DNA of 64,000 bases, taken from contig NZ_FNFU01000005.1 in the NCBI RefSeq assembly GCF_900101115.1, positions 124,001-188,000 on the forward strand, given 5' to 3'. Shown here piece by piece: positions 52,902 through 62,832 of the stretch (within the stretch, counting starts at the first letter, position 1; each line of letters opens with the position of its first letter). The notes under the pieces were generated by a model, which had not been told where the DNA came from, did not search any database, and saw only the letters and a program-made list of their open reading frames with translations. This stretch comes from Cryobacterium psychrotolerans (lineage in GTDB: Bacteria; Actinomycetota; Actinomycetes; Actinomycetales; Microbacteriaceae). Made by a program: the position numbers and the translations under genes.

Positions 52902-54563
52902 CTAGCGCCGGAGGCGGGCACGCAGCGGGACGATGACGGAGCGGAGTTCGGCACTGCGCATCAGCAGCAGCATCCCGAAGTAGGCCGCCGACATGACCAC
53001 TCCGATGAGGAGCATCGACAGGATCGCCGGGATCCGGCCGGAGACGGCGAAGCCGCCCTCCCGGGCGCCGCCGAGTATCCAGAGCAGGGCCAGGCCGAGC
53101 GCGAGCGGCAGCAGCACGGCGACGAGGTATTTGGCCAGGCTGCCCAGGATGCGGCGTCCATCGATCCCCCCGAGGCGGCGATGCAGGAGCAGGGCAGCCA
53201 GCCCGGTCTGTGCGATGCCCGAGACCGTCACGACGAGTGCGATGCCGACCGCGATCCACTCCTTCGGCAGCAGCGTGCACCCCAGCACCCCGGCCACGAT
53301 GAGCACGACCTGGAACAGCGTGAAGAAGAACGGCGTGCGCGTGTCACCCAGGGCGTAGAACGTGCGCTGGAGCACGAACAGGATGCAGAAGGCCACGAGG
53401 CCGAGAATGAAGGCGACAATCACGTTGCCGATGCCCTGCACCTGCTCGAACGGACGGACGAAGACGGCTGCGAACGGATAGGCGCAGACCGCGATCACGG
53501 CCGACGCGAGCACGATCAAGAGCGTCGTTCCGCGGATGGCGGACGAGGCATCCGTGCGCACCAGGTCGTACATGCCCCGCGAGGCATGTTCACTCATCCG
53601 GGTGAAGTACGCGGTGGCAACCGAGACGGTGATCACCGAATGCGGGAGCATGAAAATGAGCCAGGCCGTGGCGAGCACGAAGACGGATGCCTTGCCGGTG
53701 GCCACGAGGGCGACCTGCGTTTCGACGATCCCGGCGGCCGTACTCAGGATCAGCATTCCGAAGGTCCAGCCGGCCATCTTGCCTGCCGTGCCGAGACCGA
53801 CTCCGCGGAAGTGGAAGTCCGGACGGTAGCGCAGCCCTGCTCGCCGCCAGAAGTAGAACAGTACGACCGCCTGCGCCACGACGCCGAGGGTGGCGCTGCC
53901 CGCGAGGAGGGCGATCATCTCTGGGCTGAAGGCGCCGGCGGGTCGCTGGCCGTTCGGGTCTGCGCCGAAGAGGAGACCGAAGATGACCAGGCCCGCGATG
54001 GCGACGATGTTGTTGAGCACCGGGACCCAGGTGGATGGACCGAACGACTTGCGAGCATTCAGCACCTCGCCCAGCAGCGTATACAGCCCGTAGAAGAAGA
54101 TCTGGGGGAGGCACCAGTAAGCGAACGCGATTGCGAGGCCGAGCTGGTCGCCCTTCAGGGGGAGCCCGATGAACCCCGTGATGGCCGGGGCCAGCAGGGT
54201 GGCCAGGATCGTCGTCGCGCCGAGAATGAGCAGGGCCACGGTCAGGAGCTTGTTGATGTAGGCGGCGCCGCCGTCGGCGTTCAGGCTCGCTCGGACGATC
54301 TGCGGCACGAGTACCGCGGTGAGGATGCCGCCCGCGACGATGACGTAGACGGTGTTGGGCAGCTGGTTCGCGAGGGCGAAGGCGTCGGCGCCGTTGCCGA
54401 TCGCACCGATCATCCCGGCGAGAACGATCAGTTTCACGAAGCCCAGAACCCGGGAAACGATCGTGCCCGAGGCGAGGAGGGCACTCGCCCGGCCGATTCC
54501 GCCGGTATCGGCGGTGTCGGCGGCGCTAACCACGCGGCTCCGCGGCGGGTGTGGTGACGTCAT
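52902..54563 (-). CDS. murJ: Lipid II flippase MurJ
   Basis: Multi-membrane-spanning protein of the MviN/MurJ family that flips lipid II, 553 residues with about 14 membrane segments. Family features are GRASALLASGTIVSRVLGF near the start, QLPNTVYVIVAGG, and QIFFYGLYTLLGEVLNARKSF. The ATG at 54563 overlaps the upstream DUF6049 gene by 38 bp. A GTG at 54533 that overlaps its stop by 8 bp is an alternative start. Confidence 0.92.
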   Translation of the reverse strand: MTSPHPPRSRVVSAADTADTGGIGRASALLASGTIVSRVLGFVKLIVLAGMIGAIGNGADAFALANQLPNTVYVIVAGGILTAVLVPQIVRASLNADGGAAYINKLLTVALLILGATTILATLLAPAITGFIGLPLKGDQLGLAIAFAYWCLPQIFFYGLYTLLGEVLNARKSFGPSTWVPVLNNIVAIAGLVIFGLLFGADPNGQRPAGAFSPEMIALLAGSATLGVVAQAVVLFYFWRRAGLRYRPDFHFRGVGLGTAGKMAGWTFGMLILSTAAGIVETQVALVATGKASVFVLATAWLIFMLPHSVITVSVATAYFTRMSEHASRGMYDLVRTDASSAIRGTTLLIVLASAVIAVCAYPFAAVFVRPFEQVQGIGNVIVAFILGLVAFCILFVLQRTFYALGDTRTPFFFTLFQVVLIVAGVLGCTLLPKEWIAVGIALVVTVSGIAQTGLAALLLHRRLGGIDGRRILGSLAKYLVAVLLPLALGLALLWILGGAREGGFAVSGRIPAILSMLLIGVVMSAAYFGMLLLMRSAELRSVIVPLRARLRR

Positions 54564-56793
54564 CGGTCGCCGCCCCCGTCCCTGTTCCGGTCCCGGCGAC
54601 AGGCTCGGTCCCGGCGCCCGCGGAGGCCGCGCCTTCACGGCGGCGGCGCAGGATGTTGCGCCAGACGCCGAAACCGAAGAACAGCACGACGATGGCGGCG
54701 AAGATCAGGGCGCCCAGGCCCTCCCAGTCGGCGTGCACGCTCACCGCGATCTCCGCCGGACGGTCGATCCGCGTGCCGGCCGGTGTGTAGAGCGAGACGC
54801 GAAGCGTCACGTCTCCGTTGCCGACCGCGGCCGTCACCGGCACCTTCACGGTGCGCGCCGACTCGGCGTCAATGGTCGCCTCGACGTCATTCCCGACGAC
54901 GAGACGGCCGTTGGAGGGCACGACCTGCACCCTGACGCTCACGGCCTGGCCGAGGGCGTTGCTCAAGGTGACCGGAATGTCCACCTTGCTGCCCACGACG
55001 TTGATCGGGCCCTTGGTGGTCACGGTGACGGACCTCAGCAGGGCGCCGGACGCGGCGGAACTCGCCGCGGTCGCCTGCTGCCAGGCTGCGGGATCGTCGG
55101 CCCACGACGCGGACAGCAGCGCCAGGAGTTCGAGCCGGTGTGCGCCCGTGACGCGCACGGGGTCCTCGAGGGCGGTGGCGAAGGCGCCGACCTCGGCCTC
55201 ACGTCGAAGGAGCTGACGGCCCTGGTCCACCCGGGCTGCCGATTCCGCCTGGGCCTGGAAGGCCACGGTGGCGGCCTGCGGGGCGGAACGCGCTTCCCTC
55301 AGCGTGGCGGGGGTCTGCCACGGGAGGGCAGCGAGGGCGTCGAGGGTCTCGCCGAGCCGGTTGGGACTCGCCGGCCAGCCCCGGTCAAAGGTGGCGAGGA
55401 GGATGCGCGCGGTGCCCGGACGTTCCGCCGACACCACCGCCAATTGCGACGACGCCTCCGCCACCGCCTCGTGCCACTCGTCGTCGGTGGTTGCGCGCGC
55501 GGCCGTCCGCAACGCCCGGGAGATGGCGTCGTCGGTGGCGAGGCCCCGCCCGCTGCCGAGGGAGAGCACGGTGTTGGGCGTGGGGTCGTCCGCCGACTGG
55601 GTGACATTGCTGCCGCTGAGGATCGTCGTGGTGAGGCCGCTGGCGGCGAAGACGTCGAGATCGTTCTTCGCCACGACGCCGGCCGCCGGCCAGCCGATAT
55701 CCGTCATCGTGTAGTCCCAGTCGAGCAGCCCCGCGCTCGTGGGTGGCGTCACCTCGCCCGGGGTCGGGGACGGCGAAGGAGTGGTCGCTTGACCGGGAGT
55801 CGGCGCGATGGTGCCGGGCGTCGGCTGGGGCGTGGCCGGGGCCTCGGTGAAGAGTTCGGGGTCGATGAGCCACTCGAACGAAATCGGGGAGAGCACCGTT
55901 TTCGAGCCGGCCTGGGCCTGCAGGGCGATGTCGGCGTCTGCATAGCTGAGAGGGAATATATCGTTCGTGGCCGCGGAGAGGCGGGAAAGCCACTCGGTTG
56001 CGCTCGGCGGCGCGGAGCTGCCCAGGATGCGGATCGACGCGATGATCATCGGATCGATCGCGATGGCAACGGGGCGGTCGATCACGCCGTCGAGCTGGCG
56101 TGAGAGCAGACCGGACTCCTGCGTGTACGTCTCCAGCTCCTCGGCCGGGATCAGGCCCGCCGATGACTGCGGGGCCGTGATCGGCATCGCAACGGCCAGC
56201 TTCACCGGGGTGACCGGGTCGCCGGAGTACCAGACGAAGGTGCCGCGTCCCTGCGCCAGCACCTCCCCGTCTGCCGTCAGGGTTGCCGCGATCCCGCGGG
56301 CTCCCCACGCATTCGCGGCACCGAGGCCGATGGCGTCGGCGGGCACGCTCAGCTTGACGCTCGCCGTGCTGCCGGGCTGGATGGTCGTCGTCGGGTGGCT
56401 CAGCATCCGGTCGCCCGGATCGCCGATGTCCTTGGGCTTCAGCCAGGAGTCCAGCGCGGACCGCGAAGTCAGCGCGCGCTTGGCCAGGTAGAGCTTGATG
56501 GTGCCGGCCGGAATTGAGTCTGCTGTGCTGTTTGTGATGCGCACCGTGACCGGAAGCGGCTGGCCGGGGCGCAGGATCGGCGACCCGGTGGGAAACACGT
56601 CGATGCTCACCGTGTCGGGCGGGGTCGCGGCCGCGTGGGCCGCGGAGGAGCCGGGGAACGTGCCGGCGAACCCGGTGAGGGCGAGGAGGAGGGTGACGAG
56701 CAGCACCGAAAGCGGCATCCGCAGTCGCGAGGTCAGGCTGCGCACGACCCCCGGGTGCACAGGCCGACGCGCGCGCTTAGTCCCGGCCTCCAT
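54526..56793 (-). CDS. DUF6049 family secreted/membrane protein
   Basis: Large surface protein of 755 residues typically found beside murJ in Actinobacteria. It has an N-terminal signal segment (LSVLLVTLLLALTGFAGTFPG), a Pro/Thr-rich linker (TPTPQPTPGTIAPTPG-like region near 330-380) and a C-terminal membrane helix (ALIFAAIVVLFFGFGVW) with a basic cytoplasmic end (RNILRRRREG). The open frame extends further upstream, but that part is antisense to the CCA-enzyme gene and is rejected. Function unknown; the location suggests an envelope role. Confidence 0.82.
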   Translation of the reverse strand: MEAGTKRARRPVHPGVVRSLTSRLRMPLSVLLVTLLLALTGFAGTFPGSSAAHAAATPPDTVSIDVFPTGSPILRPGQPLPVTVRITNSTADSIPAGTIKLYLAKRALTSRSALDSWLKPKDIGDPGDRMLSHPTTTIQPGSTASVKLSVPADAIGLGAANAWGARGIAATLTADGEVLAQGRGTFVWYSGDPVTPVKLAVAMPITAPQSSAGLIPAEELETYTQESGLLSRQLDGVIDRPVAIAIDPMIIASIRILGSSAPPSATEWLSRLSAATNDIFPLSYADADIALQAQAGSKTVLSPISFEWLIDPELFTEAPATPQPTPGTIAPTPGQATTPSPSPTPGEVTPPTSAGLLDWDYTMTDIGWPAAGVVAKNDLDVFAASGLTTTILSGSNVTQSADDPTPNTVLSLGSGRGLATDDAISRALRTAARATTDDEWHEAVAEASSQLAVVSAERPGTARILLATFDRGWPASPNRLGETLDALAALPWQTPATLREARSAPQAATVAFQAQAESAARVDQGRQLLRREAEVGAFATALEDPVRVTGAHRLELLALLSASWADDPAAWQQATAASSAASGALLRSVTVTTKGPINVVGSKVDIPVTLSNALGQAVSVRVQVVPSNGRLVVGNDVEATIDAESARTVKVPVTAAVGNGDVTLRVSLYTPAGTRIDRPAEIAVSVHADWEGLGALIFAAIVVLFFGFGVWRNILRRRREGAASAGAGTEPVAGTGTGTGAATDDVTTPAAEPRG

Positions 56794-56874
56794 AGAGGCG
56801 ATTCTACGGCGTGCTTGCCGGGAGAAGCCTCCGCCGGGCAGCCAGTCGCTCCCCCCAGCAACTAACATGGGGAG

Positions 56875-58305
56875 ATGCAGAGCGTCGCGGCAGCCCTCGC
56901 GCGGCTGGGCGACCTGGCTGCCTCCCCCACGGTGTCCCGACTGGCGAACGCATTCGCCGCCGCGGGGCACGAGCTTGCCCTCGTCGGCGGACCGGTGCGC
57001 GACGCCTTCCTCGATCGAGTCACCAACGACCTCGACTTCACGACGGATGCCTCTCCGGACCAGATCCTGAAGATCGTGAAGCCCCTCGCCGACGCGCATT
57101 GGGACATCGGTCGTGCGTTCGGCACCATCGGGGCAAAGGTCGGCGACGACACGGTCGAGATCACGACCTATCGCGCCGACAGCTACAACGGGCAGACGCG
57201 GCGGCCGGACGTGGTCTTCGGCGCGAGCCTCGAAGACGACCTCGTGCGGCGCGACTTCACCGTGAACGCGCTCGCCCTGCGGCTGCCCGAGGTGAAACTC
57301 GTCGACCCCTCCGGCGGCATCGACGACATGCTCGCCGGGATCCTGCGCACCCCCGCCGCGCCGGAGGTGTCTTTCGGTGACGACCCGCTGCGAATGATGC
57401 GGGCCGCCCGGTTCAGCGCTCAGCTCGGGTTCACCCTCGACCCGGACACCAGGGCCGCGATGACGGCCATGGCGGACAGCATCCGGATCATTTCGGCCGA
57501 GCGCGTGGGCGAGGAGCTGTCGAAGCTGCTGAAAGCGGACCGTCCGCGGTCCGGGATCGAAATCCTGGTGGAATCCGGGCTGGCCGAGATCGTGCTGCCC
57601 GAGATTCCGGCCCTCCGGCTCGAGGTCGACGAACACCACCACCACAAGGATGTCTACCAGCACACGTTGACCGTGCTGGAGCAGGCCATCGATTACGAAC
57701 GGGAGCGCGGCAACCTGCCCGCGCCCGACCTGGTCGTGCGCCTGGCCGCCCTGCTTCATGACATCGGCAAGCCGGCCACGCGGCGGCTCGAGCCGGGCGG
57801 GGTGGTCAGTTTCTACCACCACGACGTGGTCGGTTCGAAGCTGGCGAAGAAGCGCCTGCGTGCCCTGCGTTTCGACAATGAGACGATCAACGCCGTGGGG
57901 CGGCTGGTCGAACTCCACCTGCGTTTCTTCGGCTACACCGAGGGCGCCTGGACCGACTCGGCCGTGCGCCGCTACGTGCGCGACGCCGGCGACCAGCTCG
58001 AGCGCCTGCACATCCTGACCCGGGCGGACGTGACCACGCGCAACCGCCGCAAGGCCGACCGGCTCGGCTTCGCCTACGACGACCTCGAGCAGCGGGTGGC
58101 CGAGCTGGCCGAGCAGGAGGAGATGGCGGCGGTTCGCCCCGATCTCGACGGCGAGCAGATCATGGCCATCCTCGGCGTGAAGCCCGGACGCGAGGTGGGC
58201 GAGGCCTACCGGTACCTGCTCGAGCAGCGTCTCGACGACGGGCCGCTGGGCGAGGAAGAGGCAACCCGGCGGTTGCAGGCCTGGTGGGCGGGGCGTGGCC
58301 GGTAG
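56875..58305 (+). CDS. CCA tRNA nucleotidyltransferase
   Basis: Adds or repairs the tRNA 3' CCA; 476 residues. The nucleotidyltransferase head has LVGGPVRDAFLD and the metal site DLDFTT. RRDFTVNALALRL and the RNA-binding region follow. A C-terminal HD domain carries HHKDVYQHTLTVLEQ and LLHDIGKP. It is divergent from DUF6049/murJ, the usual actinobacterial neighbourhood. The encoded tRNAs in this window lack CCA, so the enzyme is needed. Confidence 0.95.
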   Translation: MQSVAAALARLGDLAASPTVSRLANAFAAAGHELALVGGPVRDAFLDRVTNDLDFTTDASPDQILKIVKPLADAHWDIGRAFGTIGAKVGDDTVEITTYRADSYNGQTRRPDVVFGASLEDDLVRRDFTVNALALRLPEVKLVDPSGGIDDMLAGILRTPAAPEVSFGDDPLRMMRAARFSAQLGFTLDPDTRAAMTAMADSIRIISAERVGEELSKLLKADRPRSGIEILVESGLAEIVLPEIPALRLEVDEHHHHKDVYQHTLTVLEQAIDYERERGNLPAPDLVVRLAALLHDIGKPATRRLEPGGVVSFYHHDVVGSKLAKKRLRALRFDNETINAVGRLVELHLRFFGYTEGAWTDSAVRRYVRDAGDQLERLHILTRADVTTRNRRKADRLGFAYDDLEQRVAELAEQEEMAAVRPDLDGEQIMAILGVKPGREVGEAYRYLLEQRLDDGPLGEEEATRRLQAWWAGRGR

Positions 58306-59191
58306 CGGTGTCGCCCGTCGTGGCGCGATCCGACGGCGCAACGCCCTCACCGGGTACTCGTTGCTGGCGCCGAGCCTCTTCGGTGTCGTCTGCTTCCTGC
58401 TGCTGCCGGTGCTCGTCGTCGTCTGGCTCAGCTTCCAGAGCTGGGACCTGATCGGGCCGATCTCCTACGTCGGCCTCGACAACTACCGGTCGGTGCTCAC
58501 CGACGGCGTGTTCGGCAATTCGCTCCTGGTCACGCTGGTCTTCGTGGCGCTGGTGGTGCCGATCCAGACCGCCATCGGCCTGTGGGCGGCAACCCTCCTG
58601 ACCCGCGGGCTGCCGGGCTCCGCCTGGTTCCGCACCATCTACGTGCTTCCGTGGATCGCCGCCCCGCTCGCCCTGGGCGTCGTCTGGAAATGGATCCTCG
58701 CGCCGACCGACGGGGCGCTGAACACGCTGATCGGCCAGCGGATCGAATGGCTGAGCGACCCCTCGCTCGCGCTGCCGTCGGTGGCCGCCGTCGTGATCTG
58801 GACCAACGTCGGCTACGTGACGCTCTTCTTCATGGCCGGGCTGCTGAACATCCCGGACCAGGTCCTCGAGGCGGCCAGGATCGACGGGGCCGGCGGCATG
58901 TCGCTGTTCTGGCAGATCAAACTGCCGCTGCTCCGGCCGACGATGTTCTTTGTGCTGGTGACGACCGTCATCTCGGCGTTCCAGGTCTTCGACCAGGTGT
59001 ACGCGCTGACCCAGGGCGGTCCCGCCCGCACGACCGACGTCGTCGCGGCGCGCATCTACTATGAGGCCTTCAGCGCGTTCGACCTGGGCCGCGCGGCGGT
59101 GATGGCGGTCGTTCTCCTCGTCATCCTGGTCACGATCACGCTCGCCCAGCAGCTCTACTTCCGGCGGAGGGTCACCTATGAGATGGAGTGA
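58295..59191 (+). CDS. Sugar ABC transporter permease (MalF type)
   Basis: Inner-membrane permease of 298 residues with six membrane segments. The EAA loop EAARIDGAGGMSLFWQIKLP contacts the ATPase. It starts at a GTG overlapping the CCA-enzyme stop by 11 bp. With the next two genes it forms an importer of the carbohydrate-uptake (CUT1) type, which characteristically relies on an ATPase encoded elsewhere; none is in the window. Confidence 0.9.
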   Translation: MAGSGVARRGAIRRRNALTGYSLLAPSLFGVVCFLLLPVLVVVWLSFQSWDLIGPISYVGLDNYRSVLTDGVFGNSLLVTLVFVALVVPIQTAIGLWAATLLTRGLPGSAWFRTIYVLPWIAAPLALGVVWKWILAPTDGALNTLIGQRIEWLSDPSLALPSVAAVVIWTNVGYVTLFFMAGLLNIPDQVLEAARIDGAGGMSLFWQIKLPLLRPTMFFVLVTTVISAFQVFDQVYALTQGGPARTTDVVAARIYYEAFSAFDLGRAAVMAVVLLVILVTITLAQQLYFRRRVTYEME

Positions 59192-59197
59192 GTCCTG

Positions 59198-60019
59198 ATG
59201 CGCTGGACCCGGCCGGCCGCCGTCTACCTCGTGCTCGTGGCCGGGGCCGTTTTCACCCTGGCACCGTTCCTGCTGAGCGTCCTGACCGCGTTCAAGCCGA
59301 GGCAACAGTTCGCCCGGGAGTCGGCGCTCGCCTGGCCGGACCCGTTCACGCTCGATAACATCGTGGCGCTCATCACCGGTCCCGCGCAGTTCGGCCGCGC
59401 CATCCTGGTCACCCTGCTCGCGGCCACGCTCATCCTGGTCGGACAGCTGATCTCGTCGATCCTGGCCGCCTACGCGTTCGCGCGCGTCGACTTCCCCGGC
59501 CGCAACGCGCTGTTCTGGGTCTACCTGTCGACGCTGATGATTCCGCCGGTGGTGCTCGTGGTGCCGCTCTACCTGATGATGACCGAGGCCGGGCTGCGCA
59601 ACAGCTTCTGGAGCCTCGTGCTGCCGTTCGCGTTCGCGTCGCCGTACGCGATCTTCCTGCTCCGCGAGTATTTCCGCGGCATCCCCCAGGAACTGATTGA
59701 CGCGGCCCGGCTCGACGGCGCCAGCACCCTCGACGTGCTGGTCGAAATCGTCGTGCCGCTGTCCCGGCCGATCATCGCCACCCTGACACTCATCACGATC
59801 GTGAGCCACTGGAACAGTTTCATGTGGCCGCTCGTGGTCACCAGCGGCAGCGAATGGCGCGTTGTCACGGTGGCGACGGCATCCCTGCAAAGCCAGTTCA
59901 ACGGCAATTGGACCCTCGTGATGGCGGCGACGACGCTCGCCCTGGTGCCGCTGCTCGTGCTCTTCCTCGTCTTCCAGCGGCAGTTCGTGCGTTCCATTAC
60001 CTTCTCCGGGTTGAAGTAA
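59198..60019 (+). CDS. Sugar ABC transporter permease (MalG type)
   Basis: Partner permease of 273 residues, six membrane segments, with the EAA loop DAARLDGASTLDVLVEIVVP. It is 6 bp downstream of the MalF-type permease. The sequence ends FQRQFVRSITFSGLK, typical of MalG/LacG proteins. Confidence 0.92.
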   Translation: MRWTRPAAVYLVLVAGAVFTLAPFLLSVLTAFKPRQQFARESALAWPDPFTLDNIVALITGPAQFGRAILVTLLAATLILVGQLISSILAAYAFARVDFPGRNALFWVYLSTLMIPPVVLVVPLYLMMTEAGLRNSFWSLVLPFAFASPYAIFLLREYFRGIPQELIDAARLDGASTLDVLVEIVVPLSRPIIATLTLITIVSHWNSFMWPLVVTSGSEWRVVTVATASLQSQFNGNWTLVMAATTLALVPLLVLFLVFQRQFVRSITFSGLK

Positions 60020-60064
60020 TCTGAGAGGAATTCCCGGCCGTTCGCCGGAGCAGCAGAGGAAACC

Positions 60065-61399
60065 ATGCCCAAGCGTTCAACAGTTCTCGCCGCGGGTGCC
60101 GCGGCCGTCGTTCTCGTCATCGCCGGGGTCGTCACCGCGCTGACCGTGTCGGGCCAGGGCCCGGCCGACCAGACCACCGTCACCGTGCGGCTCTGGGACG
60201 ACCAGGTCGCCAAGGCCTATGAAGCATCTTTCGCCGAATTCGAGAAGGACAACCCCGACGTCAACGTCGAGTTGAGCGTCATCCCCTGGGCGGACTACTG
60301 GGAGAAACTGCGCACGGATGTCGCGGGCCAGAGTGTCGACGACATCTTCTGGGTCGACGGCGGCAACTACCCCGTCTACGCCGACGCGGGCGCGCTGCTC
60401 GACATCGACAAGACGCTGGGGCCGGATGCCTCGTCCGCGTGGGCGCCGGCCGTGGTCGACCAGTACACGCGCGACGGGGTGCTCTGGGGAGTGCCGCAGC
60501 TGGCCGACCCCGGCATCGCTGTCTATTACAACGCCGAACTGCTCGCCGATGCCGGCCTCACCGCGGCGGACCTCGACGGCCTGCGCTGGGACCCGACCGG
60601 CGCCGATGACACACTCCTGCCCCTGCTGGAGAGGCTGACCCGGGACACCGCCGGGCAGACGGCCGACAGCGCCGGCTTCGACGGAAGCAGCCTGGCCCAG
60701 TTCGGCTACAACTCGGCCTACGACGTGCAGGCGATCCTGCTGAACTACCTGGCCTCGAACGGCGCGGAGTTCCAGGACGGCGAGGAGTACGCGTTCGCGT
60801 CGCCGAAGGGCGTTGAGGCCTTCCAGTACATGGTCGACCTGATCAATAAGCACCACGTGTCGCCGTCCGCCGCGGATACCAACACGAACGGTGACTTCAG
60901 CCGAGACCAGTTCCTGCAGGGCAAGATGGCGTTGTTCCAGAGCGGGGTGTACAACCTGGCCAACGTCAACGAGGGCGCCGACTTCGAATGGGGGGTCGCC
61001 CGGCTTCCGGCCGGACCGGCCGGCGCCATCAGCGGCGTCGACGGCATCGTCGCCGCGGGCAGCACGGCGTCCGAGCATCCCGCCGAGGTGAAGCGCGTGC
61101 TGGCCTGGCTGGGCAGCGCGAAGGGGTCGGGCTTCATCGGCGCCGGCGGTTCGGCCTCGCCGGCAGTGCTCGCCGCGCAGCAGGACTACTCGGACTACTG
61201 GGCGTCGCTGGACGTCGACATCAGCCCGTTCTACGACGTGCTCGAGAACGGCACGGCCCCGGCGCCGAAGGGATCCGGCTGGCCCGCCGCCGACAACGCG
61301 ATGCGGCCGCTCCTGCAGGAGGTCTTCCTCGGGCGCACCCCCGTGGCCGAGGGCGTGCGCGCCGCCCAGGACGCGGCGAACGCCGCCACCGCAAAGTAG
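60065..61399 (+). CDS. Sugar ABC transporter substrate-binding protein
   Basis: Extracellular solute receptor of 444 residues. The N-terminal hydrophobic segment AAAVVLVIAGVVTALTVSG has no lipobox cysteine, so it is probably held by an uncleaved signal anchor rather than a lipid. Family 1 features are TVTVRLWDDQVAKAYEASF, VIPWADYWEKLRTDVAGQ, and GVYNLANVNEGADFEWGVA. The gene order permease-permease-receptor is reversed from the usual. The sugar is unknown. Confidence 0.88.
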   Translation: MPKRSTVLAAGAAAVVLVIAGVVTALTVSGQGPADQTTVTVRLWDDQVAKAYEASFAEFEKDNPDVNVELSVIPWADYWEKLRTDVAGQSVDDIFWVDGGNYPVYADAGALLDIDKTLGPDASSAWAPAVVDQYTRDGVLWGVPQLADPGIAVYYNAELLADAGLTAADLDGLRWDPTGADDTLLPLLERLTRDTAGQTADSAGFDGSSLAQFGYNSAYDVQAILLNYLASNGAEFQDGEEYAFASPKGVEAFQYMVDLINKHHVSPSAADTNTNGDFSRDQFLQGKMALFQSGVYNLANVNEGADFEWGVARLPAGPAGAISGVDGIVAAGSTASEHPAEVKRVLAWLGSAKGSGFIGAGGSASPAVLAAQQDYSDYWASLDVDISPFYDVLENGTAPAPKGSGWPAADNAMRPLLQEVFLGRTPVAEGVRAAQDAANAATAK

Positions 61400-61430
61400 C
61401 CGCCCCCGCCCCCGCCCGCCCCGCCCCTTT

Positions 61431-61505
61431 CGCCGAGATTGACGGTTCCGGTCGAGTTTGCCCGGCACACCAGTCAAACTCGACCGCAACAGGCAACCTC
61501 GGCGG
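61431..61505. repeat. Palindromic dispersed repeat, copy 1
   Basis: Nested inverted repeats: outer CGCCGAG (61431) with CTCGGCG (61498-61504), and inner GGTCGAGTTTG with CAAACTCGACC. A related copy lies at 62601-62672, on the other side of the AbiEi-like gene. Confidence 0.7.
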
Positions 61506-61603
61506 CACTAGCAGCCTCCTCCCGAGGATGCCGCGCCTGATCTTTGTGCACAGCTCGGCACCGCCACGCCGCCGCGACCAGGGCGCCTTGCATGATCGTC
61601 GGC

Positions 61604-62590
61604 ATGGACAGCCGCGATCTCCCAACGCAGGCGGAGCTTGAGCTCACGCGCGACCAGGCCCTGGTCGGGCTGGACGGCCGGGCACTGCGCCGGGCACATC
61701 AGAACGGCGAGAAGAACCGCCTCTCGCGTGGCGTGTACCTTTCAGCTCGAGTGTGGGACGCAGCGGATGACGACGCCCGGTACCTCTTGCGGGTGAAGTC
61801 CGTCGTGCTGACCAGGCAGGCGCGCCCAGTGCTCTCACATTTCTCGGCCGCGCGGGTCTGGGGCATTCCCATCCTCGGGTCCTGGCCCCGCGAGGTTCAC
61901 CTGATGGCCCGCGGCGGAGGGACTCGAGGGTCGAAGTACGGCATCGTCTGGCATCACGATTCGCTGCCGGACGATGAGGTCACGGACATCGACGGCTTCC
62001 TCGTGACCAGCAGGCTGCGCACGCTCGTCGACCTGGCTCGGAGCACCCGGTTCCTCTCGGCCGTGGTGAGCCTGGACGCCGGGCTCAGCGCCGCATACCG
62101 GCTGCCTGATGGGCAGCGCGACCGCGACATCGCCAAAGGAGAGCTCGTCGAAGCCGTCGCGCGCCTCGGCTCAGTTCGCGGATGTCGCGGCGCTCGGCTG
62201 GCCGCCGGCTTCGCGGACGGGCTGTCGGGCTCTCCGGGCGAATCCGCGAGCCGCGCGAACATCTTCCTGTCCGGCTTCCCGGCCCCGCTTCTGCAGGTGT
62301 CCTACCCACGAATCGAAGGTGGGGAGGACATCGTCGATTTCACCTGGGAGGCGCGGCACCATGTTCGCAGGGTCCCGGTCCTCGGAGAGTTCGACGGCAA
62401 GGTCAAGTACACCCGCAACGAATACACACACGGACTCCCGATCGAAGAAATCGTCTGGCGGGAGAAGGTTCGCGAAGACCGGCTCCGCGCCCCCGGACGC
62501 GGAATGGTCCGCTGGCTGTGGGATGTCGCGTTGAATCCCGTCGCTCTCCGGGCACGATTAATCAATGCCGGACTGAGGCCGGAGCGATGA
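61604..62590 (+). CDS. AbiEi-like protein with possible nuclease domain
   Basis: Actinobacterial protein of 328 residues (ATG at 61604, no clear ribosome-binding site; an upstream ATG at 61592 is possible). The N-terminal winged-helix-like part (LRRAHQNGEKNRLSRGVYLS) matches AbiEi-type type IV antitoxins. The C-terminal part (GEDIVDFTWE then VLGEFDGKVKY) resembles an Asp-Glu-Lys nuclease core of the DUF559/Vsr group. It has no partner toxin beside it, so it may be a solitary member. Palindromic repeats flank it on both sides. Confidence 0.6.
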   Translation: MDSRDLPTQAELELTRDQALVGLDGRALRRAHQNGEKNRLSRGVYLSARVWDAADDDARYLLRVKSVVLTRQARPVLSHFSAARVWGIPILGSWPREVHLMARGGGTRGSKYGIVWHHDSLPDDEVTDIDGFLVTSRLRTLVDLARSTRFLSAVVSLDAGLSAAYRLPDGQRDRDIAKGELVEAVARLGSVRGCRGARLAAGFADGLSGSPGESASRANIFLSGFPAPLLQVSYPRIEGGEDIVDFTWEARHHVRRVPVLGEFDGKVKYTRNEYTHGLPIEEIVWREKVREDRLRAPGRGMVRWLWDVALNPVALRARLINAGLRPER

Positions 62591-62600
62591 GCCGGGGCGC

Positions 62601-62672
62601 CCACTTTGAGGCTTCCGGTCGAGTTTGCCCCGCGTACCGGGCAACCTCGACCGGAACGGTCAAACTCGGCGG
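62601..62672. repeat. Palindromic dispersed repeat, copy 2
   Basis: Shares TTCCGGTCGAGTTTGCCC with copy 1 and has internal complements CCGGTCGAG and CTCGACCGG. It lies between the AbiEi-like gene and the rpsF promoter region. Confidence 0.7.
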
Positions 62673-62832
62673 GCGGGACGAAGGACGGGCGTGGTGGCGG
62701 AGGGCCGCCGCATCCGGTAGTCTGGGCAGGTTGTCTGTGCGCCGGATTCCCGGCCTCCGCGTTCAACACATGTCACAACCCTCCTGTTGCAGAGATTCTG
62801 CAGCCGTTTAGTCCGAAGGAGGTGGGTTAGTC

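Noticed and set aside
56794-58350. Minus-strand open frame continuous with DUF6049
   Set aside because: It is antisense to the CCA nucleotidyltransferase gene, which has clear motifs on the plus strand.
58160-59890. Minus-strand frame of 576 codons rich in Arg/His/Gln
   Set aside because: Antisense shadow of the ABC permease genes; low-complexity composition and no motifs.
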